Shown piece by piece: positions 18,313 to 26,417 of a DNA stretch of 64,000 nt. Position 1 is the first letter of the stretch, and the number at the start of each line of letters is the position of its first letter. The stretch lies in the NCBI RefSeq assembly GCF_002161215.1, contig NZ_NFMB01000003.1, positions 248,001 to 312,000 on the forward strand. Direction: 5' to 3'. The position numbers and the translations under genes are program-made. Origin of the DNA: Flavonifractor sp. An10 (lineage in GTDB: Bacteria; Bacillota; Clostridia; Oscillospirales; Oscillospiraceae). The notes under the pieces are model-generated. The model did not search any database. It was not told the DNA's origin and saw only the letters and a program-made list of their open reading frames with translations.

Positions 18313-18639
18313 TTGAAGAAAAAAGTCAACCGCACAAAACCAGTTTCATTGACCTTCCGTGTCACGGAAGGTGACGCAGAGCTCATCCGGCGGAACGCAA
18401 AGTCCGCGGGGATGGATCTGACAAAGTACCTGACGACATGCGCCGTCGGGAAAGAGATCGTACACATCAACGGTTTCGATGACTGCGCCCGTGCGTTGCG
18501 GCGGCAGGGAACGAATCTCAATCAGCTCATCACACTGGCAAACATGGGCAGGATCAGTTCCGTTAATGTTGGTGAAACCTATGAGCTCTATCTGGAGATT
18601 CAGAAACTGCTGAAAGAGGTTCTGGAGAGGAAGGTGTGA
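18313..18639 (+). CDS. mobC: MobC-like relaxosome accessory protein
   Basis: A 108-residue basic DNA-binding protein. The VSLTFRVTEGDAELIRRNAK start is typical of MobC ribbon-helix-helix proteins, followed by the RRQGTNLNQLITLAN signature near residues 63-77. It helps the relaxase open the oriT. The start is TTG, chosen because GGAGG ends 7 bases upstream; a longer reading would cross the palindromic candidate oriT. Three bases separate its stop from the relaxase ATG. Confidence 0.85.
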   Translation: MKKKVNRTKPVSLTFRVTEGDAELIRRNAKSAGMDLTKYLTTCAVGKEIVHINGFDDCARALRRQGTNLNQLITLANMGRISSVNVGETYELYLEIQKLLKEVLERKV

Positions 18640-18642
18640 ACC

Positions 18643-20154
18643 ATGGCAACGGTCACACCCATCAACCGTCCGAAAGGACAATGCCGCGCCGGACTGTCTG
18701 CTGCATTGGACTACGTCATGCAGGAGAAGAAAACCGAGTTCGAAGGCCGGCAATTGGTTACAGGTGTCAACTGCCAGCCCGAGATCTGCTACACACAGTT
18801 CATCAGCACCAAACTTCAGTACGGCAAGTGTGACGGCAAAATGTATTTTCATTTCGTGCAGTCCTTCCACCCGGATGAAAATATCACACCGGAGAAAGCA
18901 CACGCCGTTGCTCTGGAGTTGGCGCAGCAGTGGAAGGACTACGAAGTCATCGTTGCAACACATACCGATGCGGAGCACATCCATTCCCACTTCATTATCA
19001 ACTCGGTCAGTTTTGAAAACGGCAGGAAACTGCATTTCGAAAAAGACGATCTGACGCAGCTCCGAAAATTCTCAGATGAGATCTGTATGCGTCACGGCCT
19101 GTCCATTTGCCAGCCGAAGAAGCAACAGACCTCGGGAATCAGGCAGGCGGAGTATCACGCGGCGATGCGCGGCGAGAGCTGGAAGGTGGCTCTCGCCATT
19201 CAGATCGACGAGTGCATGAAATATGCCGTCAACAAGGAGCAGTTCATTGAACTGATGCAGAGCGAGGGCTATCAGGTCAAGTGGACGGATAGTCGCGCGA
19301 ATATCACCTACACCACACCCGACGGCAAAAGCTGTCGGGATTTTCGTTTACACGATGAAAAATATTTAAAGGAGAACATGGAATATGAATTCTACATTCG
19401 AGCGCAGCAATACACGACCCAGCATGGCGGATATGAAAGCTATGCAGCAAACGGCTCTGAGCCACAATATAGACAAGGCTGGAAATATCCAGAAAGCAGT
19501 CACGCTGACAGAGGAGAACTGGACAGGCCTGACCAACGCAGTGGAGCTGACCGGACAGTCCGTTCTGCAGCTCCAGGAGAGTGTGGAGCATCTGCTCACG
19601 GACGAGCAGATGGACGCAAAGCTCAAAGCACAGGTGCAAGCTTTGATGGCGCAGCACAGAACAGCAATCTCCGAGATGCAGTTGGAGGTGCAAAAATTGA
19701 CCGAGAGCAGCACCGAACGCTGGAAGCAGATGGAGAACAGCGCGGAGCGCACTCTGAACAGGATGCAGCGGGATCAGGAAGTGGCGCTGAAGGAGTTCGG
19801 GAAACAGGTTGGGAGAGCCAGCGAGGAGTATTCTACCGAACTCTCCAGGGCGAGCGATTCCGTGAAAAGGTTCGCGAGTCGAATCCAGCTGCAGATGTAT
19901 CTGCCCACCATCATTCTGGTGCTGTGGGAATTGGTGCGGCATCTGTTCTTGCTGGATTGAGTGCCATGGATGCCGACAGCGATGATCCGGAGGAACGGTG
20001 CCGTAAGATGGAGGCCAAGACTGCGGCGCAAAATCTCGGCGCGGCAATTGGCCTGGTGGCTGGAGCGGTCATTGCAGCAAACAGACACAAGTCCGCAACA
20101 GAACCGGACGATCACACAAACGAACAAACACAAACCTGGCAGCAGACCATGTAA
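18643..20154 (+). CDS. MOB relaxase/mobilization nuclease
   Basis: A 503-residue relaxase that nicks oriT and pilots the strand. The HUH metal site is HTDAEHIHSH (107-116); Tyr24 in LDYVMQE is a candidate nucleophile, and KGQCRAGLSAAL is the usual N-terminal block. Residues about 245-440 are a low-complexity charged region, which fits its double use: a second gene is read in another frame across 19385-19960. The extreme C-terminus holds a Gly/Ala-rich hydrophobic stretch (LGAAIGLVAGAVIAA). A secretion apparatus is absent, so transfer would need a helper element. Confidence 0.9.
   Translation: MATVTPINRPKGQCRAGLSAALDYVMQEKKTEFEGRQLVTGVNCQPEICYTQFISTKLQYGKCDGKMYFHFVQSFHPDENITPEKAHAVALELAQQWKDYEVIVATHTDAEHIHSHFIINSVSFENGRKLHFEKDDLTQLRKFSDEICMRHGLSICQPKKQQTSGIRQAEYHAAMRGESWKVALAIQIDECMKYAVNKEQFIELMQSEGYQVKWTDSRANITYTTPDGKSCRDFRLHDEKYLKENMEYEFYIRAQQYTTQHGGYESYAANGSEPQYRQGWKYPESSHADRGELDRPDQRSGADRTVRSAAPGECGASAHGRADGRKAQSTGASFDGAAQNSNLRDAVGGAKIDREQHRTLEADGEQRGAHSEQDAAGSGSGAEGVRETGWESQRGVFYRTLQGERFREKVRESNPAADVSAHHHSGAVGIGAASVLAGLSAMDADSDDPEERCRKMEAKTAAQNLGAAIGLVAGAVIAANRHKSATEPDDHTNEQTQTWQQTM
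19385..19960 (+). CDS. MobB-like coiled-coil membrane protein nested in the relaxase gene
   Basis: A 191-residue protein encoded wholly inside the relaxase gene in another frame. GGAG lies 10 bases before the ATG. The product is far more protein-like than a chance shadow: long heptad-type helices (about 40-165) end in one hydrophobic segment (MYLPTIILVLWELVRHLFLL) at the C-terminus. Nested mobB genes with a coiled coil or membrane segment are known from ColE1- and RSF1010-type mobilization regions. The relaxase frame is low complexity over the same bases, which suggests this frame is under the stronger constraint. Confidence 0.75.
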   Translation: MNSTFERSNTRPSMADMKAMQQTALSHNIDKAGNIQKAVTLTEENWTGLTNAVELTGQSVLQLQESVEHLLTDEQMDAKLKAQVQALMAQHRTAISEMQLEVQKLTESSTERWKQMENSAERTLNRMQRDQEVALKEFGKQVGRASEEYSTELSRASDSVKRFASRIQLQMYLPTIILVLWELVRHLFLLD

Positions 20155-20257
20155 CAGTCTGCTGCCTTTCTCATTTTCAGAAAGAGGTGTTACTCAAGAC
20201 CTGTATTTTTCTTTCCTGTCGGGGCAATAATTTTTACAGCAAAGGAGGTGGGCGGCA

Positions 20258-20428
20258 GTGACTGCGCAACACATCCAATCACTGGAACAGAAAAAGAGAC
20301 ATGCGGCGGAACAGATCTGGCTTCACTATTACAACCAGACGCTGTTCGAAAAGGGCTTGATCACGGAAACAGAACGAAATCGTATGAAAAATCTGATCAA
20401 CGGGTTAGCGCCGTCCACCACTAAATAG
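20258..20428 (+). CDS. small conserved-type protein before the recombinase
   Basis: A 56-residue protein with GTG start and AAAGGAGGTG upstream. It is mainly helical and charged (QSLEQKKRHAAEQIW, then FEKGLITETERNRMKNLIN), like the small SHOCT-type proteins often found in Clostridial recombinase modules. A strong terminator follows directly. Function unknown; possibly an excision cofactor by position. Confidence 0.65.
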   Translation: MTAQHIQSLEQKKRHAAEQIWLHYYNQTLFEKGLITETERNRMKNLINGLAPSTTK

Positions 20429-20435
20429 TTTTCTC

Positions 20436-20467
20436 GGGGAGCATCACACACGATGCTCCCCCTTTTT
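20436..20467 (+). terminator. intrinsic terminator of the mobilization operon
   Basis: GGGGAGCATC (20436-20445) pairs with GATGCTCCCC (20452-20461) across a 6-base loop, then a T-run. Confidence 0.85.
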
Positions 20468-20478
20468 CGAAATTCATA

Positions 20479-20507
20479 TTGCTTTATTCATACAGAAATG
20501 ATATATT
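20479..20507 (+). promoter_or_regulatory. promoter of the serine recombinase
   Basis: TTGCTT (20479-20484), 17 bases, TATATT (20502-20507), about 40 bases before the ATG. The recombinase is thus expressed apart from the mobilization genes. Confidence 0.55.
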
Positions 20508-20548
20508 GATTATGATAATGATAAAACGAAAAACAAGGAGGCGGAGTC

Positions 20549-22297
20549 ATGGACATCCACACCATCCGAATGATGCTCAAGACACGTTCTATTTACGATA
20601 TCCCGTTGCGGGTGACCTACTATGCCCGAGTATCGTCCGAGAGTGATGAGCAGCTCAACTCGCTTGGAAACCAGATTGCCTACTACGAGGATCTTATTAG
20701 AAAAAATTTGACCTGGACATTCGTCCCTGGGTACATTGATGAAGGCCTCTCTGGCATTTCTACAAAGAAGCGTGAGAACTTCAATCGCATGATTGACGAT
20801 GCGGCTATGGACAAATTCGATTTGGTGATCACCAAAGAAATCTCAAGATTTGCACGAAACACACTGGATTCCATTCGATTCACACGGCAACTTCTCGGAT
20901 ACGGCGTCGGTGTGTTCTTCCAGAATGATAACATCAATACATTCGACGAGGACTCAGAATTACGTCTGTCCATCATGTCCTCCATCGCGCAGGACGAGTT
21001 GCGCAAGCTCTCGAGCCGCGTGAAGTTCGGTCATCAGCAGGCGATCAAATCCAACGTGGTGCTTGGCAACAGCCGCATCTTCGGATATACAAAAGCTGAT
21101 GGAAAACTGGTCATCGACGAAACCGAAGCACCAATGGTCCGCGAACTCTTCGAGCGCTATGCTACCGGCGAATACTCCATGAAACAGCTTGAAACGATCT
21201 TCTGGGATAAGGGCTACCGCAATCATAATGGCAACAAAATCGCCCATACCACCATGTCCAACATGATCGCAAATCCCAAGTACAAAGGCTACTATGTGGG
21301 GAACAAGGTCAAGGTCGTGGATATGTTCACCAAAAAGCAGAAGTTCCTCCCACCGGAGGAATGGGTCATGTTCAAGGATGAAACAGGAGAAATTGTCCCC
21401 GCAATCGTAACGGAAGAAATTTGGGATCAGGCCAATGCCGTGCTGAAAAAGCGCAGCGAGGATGTAAAAGCACGCCAGGGAATCAGCAACCATGCAAACC
21501 TTCTGACCGGAAAACTATACTGTACCCATTGCGGTGCGGCCTACTATCGACGTGACACGGTCGACCGCTCCGGCAACAAAAACAGTAAATGGGTATGTTC
21601 CGGCAAAATCAAAAACGGAAGCGACTCCTGTCCGTCCTTTGCAGTGTACGAAAGCGAGATAAAGCCTCTCCTGCTGGAAGTGTTGAGGGATACCGAGGCA
21701 GATGCAAAAGCTCAGATTGCGCGATACATGGAACTGTATACCAGTCTGGCAGGCAGCGGTGGGATCACTGAGCAAATTCAAGAACAGGAGCAAATCATTG
21801 AACTGACGGAAAAGAAGAAGCAGAAGCTGCTCCAGCTCGCCGCCACCGGAGAAATGAGCGACCGGGATTTCCTGTCTATGAACAAGCAGTGTACTGCTGA
21901 AATAGACACAGCAAGAGAACTGCTGGCCGAACTATATGCCCAGCGCGAGTCTGCCGATGATTTGAAAAAGCACCTTGATACCATTCGCCAGGTGCTGAAG
22001 GAAGCTGAGCGGGATGCAGTAAAGGGTGTCGTCAACAAAGATTTCGTGGACAAGTTCATCGACAGGATCTTTGCCACCATGGTCGATGAAACGACGATGC
22101 AGCTCCAAATAAAGATATTCACCGGTGAAGTCACGGAAAAGTATCTGGCAAATCTCAGAGTTCGCGCAGGTAACATCATTGGTGCAAGCGAGAAGCCAAG
22201 CGAAAACGCAGTCGCCGCAATAGCTGTCGCCGACGATAGTCGTACGGGTCAAACGTTCAAGAAGATGATTCAGGCTTACGAGAACGGCATGCAGTAA
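20549..22297 (+). CDS. large serine recombinase (integrase/excisionase of the element)
   Basis: A 582-residue large serine recombinase. The resolvase domain holds the nucleophile in YYARVSSESD (Ser29/Ser30) and the KEISRFARN block. The Recombinase domain follows (about 165-270), then a zinc ribbon (LYCTHCG with WVCSGK and DSC, about 330-370) and a long coiled coil (about 410-500). The start has AAGGAGG upstream. The last codons run across the right attachment core, so the C-terminal FKKMIQAYENGMQ is host spore-protein sequence. In the excised circle the frame would instead continue into 1452-1544 and end with 30 different residues. Last gene of the element. Confidence 0.95.
   Translation: MDIHTIRMMLKTRSIYDIPLRVTYYARVSSESDEQLNSLGNQIAYYEDLIRKNLTWTFVPGYIDEGLSGISTKKRENFNRMIDDAAMDKFDLVITKEISRFARNTLDSIRFTRQLLGYGVGVFFQNDNINTFDEDSELRLSIMSSIAQDELRKLSSRVKFGHQQAIKSNVVLGNSRIFGYTKADGKLVIDETEAPMVRELFERYATGEYSMKQLETIFWDKGYRNHNGNKIAHTTMSNMIANPKYKGYYVGNKVKVVDMFTKKQKFLPPEEWVMFKDETGEIVPAIVTEEIWDQANAVLKKRSEDVKARQGISNHANLLTGKLYCTHCGAAYYRRDTVDRSGNKNSKWVCSGKIKNGSDSCPSFAVYESEIKPLLLEVLRDTEADAKAQIARYMELYTSLAGSGGITEQIQEQEQIIELTEKKKQKLLQLAATGEMSDRDFLSMNKQCTAEIDTARELLAELYAQRESADDLKKHLDTIRQVLKEAERDAVKGVVNKDFVDKFIDRIFATMVDETTMQLQIKIFTGEVTEKYLANLRVRAGNIIGASEKPSENAVAAIAVADDSRTGQTFKKMIQAYENGMQ
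22257..22268 (+). repeat. right attachment core (attR)
   Basis: TCAAGAAGATGA, second copy. It lies inside the last codons of the serine recombinase; the bases after it (22268-22297) encode the displaced C-terminus of the spore protein. Confidence 0.85.
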
Positions 22298-22330
22298 CCA
22301 TTCTGCCCGGATCGGCCTGTAAATCAGCGG

Positions 22331-22555
22331 CGGGGCGGAGGAAATTCCTCCGCCCCGCCTCAGCCTGTCGAAAAAGTCTTTTCGACAGGCTGCTGAACTT
22401 TTTGAAACTTCAAAAAAGTTTCAAAAAGTTATTTGATCCAACGCGAAAGGGAACCCTGACGGTTCCCTTTCACACTATCCTTCCCTCCGAATCCTTTGGC
22501 TGGAGGGTTTATCGACAGTCTCCGTCGGGGCGGAGGAAATTCCTCCGCCCCGCCT
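22331..22555. mobile_element. hairpin-flanked structured repeat, copy 1
   Basis: An interior of 165 bases (22361-22525) lies between two identical 30-base copies of a GC-rich palindrome (22331-22360 and 22526-22555). The interior holds three hairpins: a 12-pair stem starting CAGCCTGTCGAAAAAG, an AT-rich stem starting AACTTTTTGAAAC, and AAAGGGAACC with GGTTCCCTTT. The ends are weakly inverted (CTGTCGAAAAA versus CTGTCGATAAA). The right palindrome is followed by a T-run and reads as the terminator; the left one lacks it. Related copies are at 35258-35468 and 45950-46175. Confidence 0.75.
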
Positions 22556-22558
22556 TTT

Positions 22559-25261
22559 TCAAACCGGCTGGAAGTCCAGCGCGTCCAGGGGTACCTCCAC
22601 GGGGACGGCCCCCTCTCCGCCCCACCAGGTACAGTTCAGCGCCAGGGGAAAGGCGGGTACGCCGGCTCCGTCCGGCAGGAGCAGCTCCACCGTATCCACC
22701 TGGCGGCCCAGCAGGGCAGACGCGGCGGCCTTTACATCCGCCGCCTCCATCCGGCCGTCCCGCCAGCGGCAGAGAACCGCCGGATTGTCCAGCCCGTAGT
22801 GGAGGTTCAGCACCTCCCGGTCTCCGTCGCCGTCCACATCCAGCTCCCACACCTGCCCGTTGTATTCGGCCAGCAGCTCCGGCTCCCCAGCCTCGTTGAT
22901 GATGTAGTACTCCACAGGGATGGACTGTATCCCCAGGCCGTAGGTGAGCACAAAGCCGTCGTGGCCCAGCACGCCGGTAAAGGCGTGCGCCTCCACAAGA
23001 CCGGAATAGGGGTAGCGCAGCTCGGGGCCGTAGTCCGCCGGAAGCTGCCGGAATGGAACAGGCTCCTCCCCGTCCCGCGCCAGCCAGAAGGTGAGCACCC
23101 CCTGCTCATCGGGGGCCAGCTCAATGTGATAGTCCCCGCCCCAGCTCCAGGTTGTCTCGCCGTCGTAGCCGGGGAAGGCCTCGTCCCCGATGGGGCCCCG
23201 CTCCGACAGGGGCGTGGTGCTGGTCTCCACCACGTCCCGGATGCCGGTGAAGTGGTTCTCTTCGTCAAAGCAGTACCAGGCGGTGCCCTGGTGGAGCTGG
23301 TTCTCCGTGTCCACCCAGGCCCAGGAGTACTGGAGGGACAGGCTGTCCTCCGACCAGGCCAGGGGGACGCACCGGGGGAAGGGGTCGGCCAGGGAAGCCA
23401 GTCTGTATTCCGGGTGCAGGGTCTCATAGGTGAGGCCCGCCACACCGTCCGGGTGTTCCATTTCCGGATAAAAGGGCCCGATCGGGAAGGCAAAAGACGT
23501 CCGGAATCCGTTGCTCACCGTGGCTGCAACCCGCTGGTTATCGGGCGACCAGAGCGGATCAGAGAGCGCGCCTCCGGGGAGTCTGCCGGTGCAGCTGACC
23601 TGCCCCAGGGCCACAGGGTGCTCCCCGCTGATGTCGTAGAGCATGCAGTCCGCTCCCGACGGCTGTATGGAGATCAGGCGGGTACCGTCGGGGCTTTCGG
23701 TGCGGTCATGGCCCAGCACCAGGGTGTCCCGCACCCCCTCGGCCTCCTCCCGGCTCACCTGGGACAGGTCAAACCACAGGTCATAGATGCCGGTGTCCGG
23801 ATAGGCCTGGTTCATCAGATAGAAGGTGTGCAGCTCCTCCCGGCCGTCGGAGCGCTCCACCAGCACCTCGTAGGTGTAGAGGGGCCACTGTCTCTCCTCC
23901 CATGGCTCCTCCCCCATATATTGCACCTGGGCCGCCGTCAGGCTGACCGCCTCCGTCGGGAGGACGGGATTGCCGTCGTCGTCGGCCATCTCCATACCGT
24001 AGGTGGTGACCAGGGCGGCGAAGTCGGGCAGGCGATCCTCCCGCAGCATCCACTCCGGTTCAAAGGGGCTGACGATCATGCCCCAGGCGGGGGGCTGTCC
24101 CTCATCCGCGTCCGACAGCTCCACCACAAGGCTTCCGTCTGTTTGAGAGGCCGCCACATACTCCCCAACACCCTGGAGTGTGTAATTCTCCTGGTCAAAA
24201 ATACCGTTGAGCTGGCCTGGTTCCTCCGCCGGTCTCAGGGAGCAGGCGGCGGCCCCGGCGGAGATCACCAGGGCGGCGGCGCAGATCAGGGCCACTCCCT
24301 TTTTCCGCTTCCCACCCGAGGCGACGGACAGCAGCCGCTCCTTCATGGCCGCCCTGCCGCCTTTGAAGTGGGTGGTCAGGGGGGCCCGGGCCTCGATGCC
24401 CTCCTCCACCGCGTCCAGCATGGCCGCCCCGTAGGCCGCCCGGAAGGCGGCGTCCTGTCCCGCCACCGCCGCCTCGTCGCAGGATCGCTCCAGATCCCGG
24501 TTGGCGGCCCGGGCCATCCCGTGCACCAGGGGGTTGAACCAGTGGAGGGCCCGGGCGAGCAGCAGGAGCAGCTTGTACCACAGGTCGCGGCGGCGGGTGT
24601 GGATCAGCTCGTGGCGGAGCACCCCGTCGGAGACGGCCTCCCGCGGCAGGAGGAGCACCGGGTTGACAAAGCCGGTCACCAGGGGCGCGCCCACCGCCGG
24701 GCAGATCAGCAGGGCCAGGTTGTTCACCCCCAGCTCCGCCTTCGCCTCCTCAAATCGCGCCAGCAGGGCGGCGTCCTCCGCCGGAGCACCCCAGCGGCGC
24801 ACCCGCAGGCGGAAGCGGACGTACTTCGCCAGATGCCAGGCCAGGAACACCCCCGCCCCGGCCAGCCAGAGCAGGGCCAGCAGCTGCCCGGCCGTGAGGA
24901 CGGTGGTGTACCGGTCGGCGGCGGACGGGGCATCCGGCTCCCGCGGGGCGCTGTACGCCGCGCTTTGGGCCTGCTCCGCCTCCAGCGGGGTCATCACCCG
25001 GTACTCCGTGCCGCCGGGATTGGTGCGGTGGGTGTCCACCCGCACCAGGGCCTGCCGGGGCGCCGCCTCCACCGTCACCGGGGCCTGGGGCAGGCTCACG
25101 TTGAAGGGGATGCACAGGCGGAGGGCGGCCAGCAGCCACACCCAGTAGAAGGCCTTGGCCCGCAGCTTCTCCTTCAAAAGAGGCCGCAGGCCCAGCAGCA
25201 CGGCCAGCACCACGGCCATGGTGAGGGAGATCTCCAGCACGTCGGCAAAGCGGGCGGTCAT
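22559..25261 (-). CDS. BlaR1/MecR1-type M56 membrane peptidase with large C-terminal domain
   Basis: A 900-residue sensor protease. Four membrane helices lie in the first ~330 residues. The M56 zinc site HELIH is near 207, followed by HWFNPLVH and ERSCDEA, as in BlaR1 gluzincins, which cut a partner repressor when they sense a signal. The remaining ~550 extracellular residues do not look like a penicillin-binding domain and include acidic DVDGDGDRE-type repeats near 870, so the ligand is unlikely to be a beta-lactam. The start overlaps the repressor gene stop (ATGA), so the two form an operon. The ligand is unknown. Confidence 0.8.
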   Translation of the reverse strand: MTARFADVLEISLTMAVVLAVLLGLRPLLKEKLRAKAFYWVWLLAALRLCIPFNVSLPQAPVTVEAAPRQALVRVDTHRTNPGGTEYRVMTPLEAEQAQSAAYSAPREPDAPSAADRYTTVLTAGQLLALLWLAGAGVFLAWHLAKYVRFRLRVRRWGAPAEDAALLARFEEAKAELGVNNLALLICPAVGAPLVTGFVNPVLLLPREAVSDGVLRHELIHTRRRDLWYKLLLLLARALHWFNPLVHGMARAANRDLERSCDEAAVAGQDAAFRAAYGAAMLDAVEEGIEARAPLTTHFKGGRAAMKERLLSVASGGKRKKGVALICAAALVISAGAAACSLRPAEEPGQLNGIFDQENYTLQGVGEYVAASQTDGSLVVELSDADEGQPPAWGMIVSPFEPEWMLREDRLPDFAALVTTYGMEMADDDGNPVLPTEAVSLTAAQVQYMGEEPWEERQWPLYTYEVLVERSDGREELHTFYLMNQAYPDTGIYDLWFDLSQVSREEAEGVRDTLVLGHDRTESPDGTRLISIQPSGADCMLYDISGEHPVALGQVSCTGRLPGGALSDPLWSPDNQRVAATVSNGFRTSFAFPIGPFYPEMEHPDGVAGLTYETLHPEYRLASLADPFPRCVPLAWSEDSLSLQYSWAWVDTENQLHQGTAWYCFDEENHFTGIRDVVETSTTPLSERGPIGDEAFPGYDGETTWSWGGDYHIELAPDEQGVLTFWLARDGEEPVPFRQLPADYGPELRYPYSGLVEAHAFTGVLGHDGFVLTYGLGIQSIPVEYYIINEAGEPELLAEYNGQVWELDVDGDGDREVLNLHYGLDNPAVLCRWRDGRMEAADVKAAASALLGRQVDTVELLLPDGAGVPAFPLALNCTWWGGEGAVPVEVPLDALDFQPV

Positions 25262-25641
25262 GTGCCTCCCCCCTTCCCCATGGCCTCGTCCAGGAAGGCC
25301 CGCAGCTCCGCCAGATCCTCCCGGCTGATGGACTGGCTGTCGTACAGGGCGGTGACCAGGCCGGGCAGGCCCTTCCCCTCCAGGAAGGGGGCGTTCTCAA
25401 AGGCCACGTACTCCCCCTCGCTCACCAGGGGGGTGTACACGTTCTGCCGCCCCTCCTTGCCGGCGGAGAGGAACCCCCGCTCGGTGAGCCGGGACAGCAG
25501 GGTCTGGAGGGCGGACAGGTTCCAGGGCCGCTCCTTCTCCAGCCGGGCGCGGATGGCCCCGGTGGGGGCGGGAGCGGGGAGCCGCCACACCGCCCGCATG
25601 ACGGACAGCTCCGCCTCGGGCAGACGAACCAGCTTTTTCAT
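25258..25641 (-). CDS. BlaI/MecI-family repressor
   Basis: A 127-residue winged-helix repressor with LPEAELSVMRAVWRLP at the start and the recognition region NLSALQTLLSRLTERGFL. It is a dimeric DNA-binding protein inactivated by cleavage by the coupled M56 protease. ATG at 25641 is preferred because AGGAG lies 9 bases upstream; another ATG lies 9 bases before it. Two TACA-N2-TGTA operators stand between it and its promoter, indicating autoregulation. Confidence 0.88.
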   Translation of the reverse strand: MKKLVRLPEAELSVMRAVWRLPAPAPTGAIRARLEKERPWNLSALQTLLSRLTERGFLSAGKEGRQNVYTPLVSEGEYVAFENAPFLEGKGLPGLVTALYDSQSISREDLAELRAFLDEAMGKGGGT

Positions 25642-25654
25642 GCGCCTCATCTCC

Positions 25655-25708
25655 TACAAATGTATGTCCTTACAAGGAGAGCATACATCTGTAGGTTTAA
25701 TTTATCAA
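25655..25708 (-). promoter_or_regulatory. BlaI-type promoter with two operators
   Basis: Minus strand: TTGATA (25703-25708), 17 bases, TATGCT (25680-25685). Palindromes TACATCTGTA (25684-25693) and TACAAATGTA (25655-25664) match the TACA/TGTA half-sites of BlaI and MecI; one overlaps the -10 box, the other the leader. Confidence 0.75.
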
Positions 25709-25716
25709 GACAAATG

Positions 25717-25745
25717 TTGTTTTTTCCCCGCCGGACAGCTATAAT
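25717..25745 (+). promoter_or_regulatory. promoter of the pyrophosphatase gene
   Basis: TTGTTT (25717-25722), 17 bases, TATAAT (25740-25745), divergent from the repressor promoter. Confidence 0.6.
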
Positions 25746-25844
25746 AAAAGCTGCAATATCTGCAAAATCTCCCGCCCCGGCGCCCGGAGCAAGGCCGGGC
25801 CACTTTATCATAGAACGTACTGCAAAGACAAAGGAGAGGTTACT

Positions 25845-26417
25845 ATGTCCAATATCTGGCATGACATCAGCCCCAGCCGCATCCAGCCCGAGGACTTCGT
25901 GGCTGTCATCGAGATCCCCAAGGGCAGCAAGAAGAAGTATGAACTGGACAAGGAGACCGGCCTGATCATTCTGGATCGGGTGCTCCACACCTCCACCCAC
26001 TACCCCGCCAACTACGGCTTCATCCCCCGCACCTACGGCGACGACGGCGACCCCCTGGACGTGCTGGTGCTCTGCTCCGAGGAGATCGACCCGCTGACCC
26101 TGGTGCGCTGCTACCCCATCGGGTACATCTCCATGCTGGACAGCGGCAAGAACGACGAGAAGATCATCGCCATTCCCTTCTCCGACCCCACCTACAACAC
26201 CTTCCACGACCTGATGGATCTGCCCGCCCATATCTTTGACGAGATGGCCCACTTCTTCACCGTCTATAAGTCCCTGGAGGGCAAGGAGACCGTGGCCGGC
26301 GACGTGAACGACCGCGCCGCCGCCATCGGCGTCATCCGGAAGGCCATGGATCACTATGCCGAGTGCTTTCTGGGCGGCCCCTCGGCCAAGGAGGGGCTCT
26401 ACGCCTCCGACCGCTGA
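25845..26417 (+). CDS. ppa: inorganic pyrophosphatase (family I)
   Basis: A 190-residue soluble enzyme that hydrolyses pyrophosphate to drive biosynthesis. The signature YGDDGDPLDVLV holds the Mg-binding Asp cluster (residues about 61-72), with IEIPKGSKKKYE near 22-33 and YPANYGFIP near 51-59. AAAGGAGAGG precedes the ATG. Single gene with its own promoter. Length and motifs are normal for family I. Confidence 0.95.
   Translation: MSNIWHDISPSRIQPEDFVAVIEIPKGSKKKYELDKETGLIILDRVLHTSTHYPANYGFIPRTYGDDGDPLDVLVLCSEEIDPLTLVRCYPIGYISMLDSGKNDEKIIAIPFSDPTYNTFHDLMDLPAHIFDEMAHFFTVYKSLEGKETVAGDVNDRAAAIGVIRKAMDHYAECFLGGPSAKEGLYASDR

Larger units (their letters stand above)
1441..22268. mobile_element. integrative mobilizable element with serine recombinase, inserted in the SASP gene
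   Basis: The element is delimited by a 12-bp direct repeat TCAAGAAGATGA at 1441-1452 and 22257-22268; one repeat plus the interior is 20,816 bp. It carries its own large serine recombinase at the right end, a MOB relaxase with an accessory protein and a candidate oriT, but no type IV secretion genes. It therefore looks mobilizable rather than self-conjugative. The interior is visibly poorer in GC than the flanking chromosome, most clearly in 1600-12900. Cargo: an RdRP-family protein with a partner, an AAA/DUF4143 ATPase, and a type I restriction-modification operon with two extra genes. Boundaries are supported by the split SASP gene: left part 1272-1451, right part 22268-22297. Confidence 0.9.

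Noticed and set aside
22496-25744. A very long open frame (over 1,000 codons) on the plus strand
   Set aside because: It is antisense to the BlaR/BlaI pair, rich in Gly, Arg, Gln and His, and has no recognisable motif; high GC removes stops by chance.
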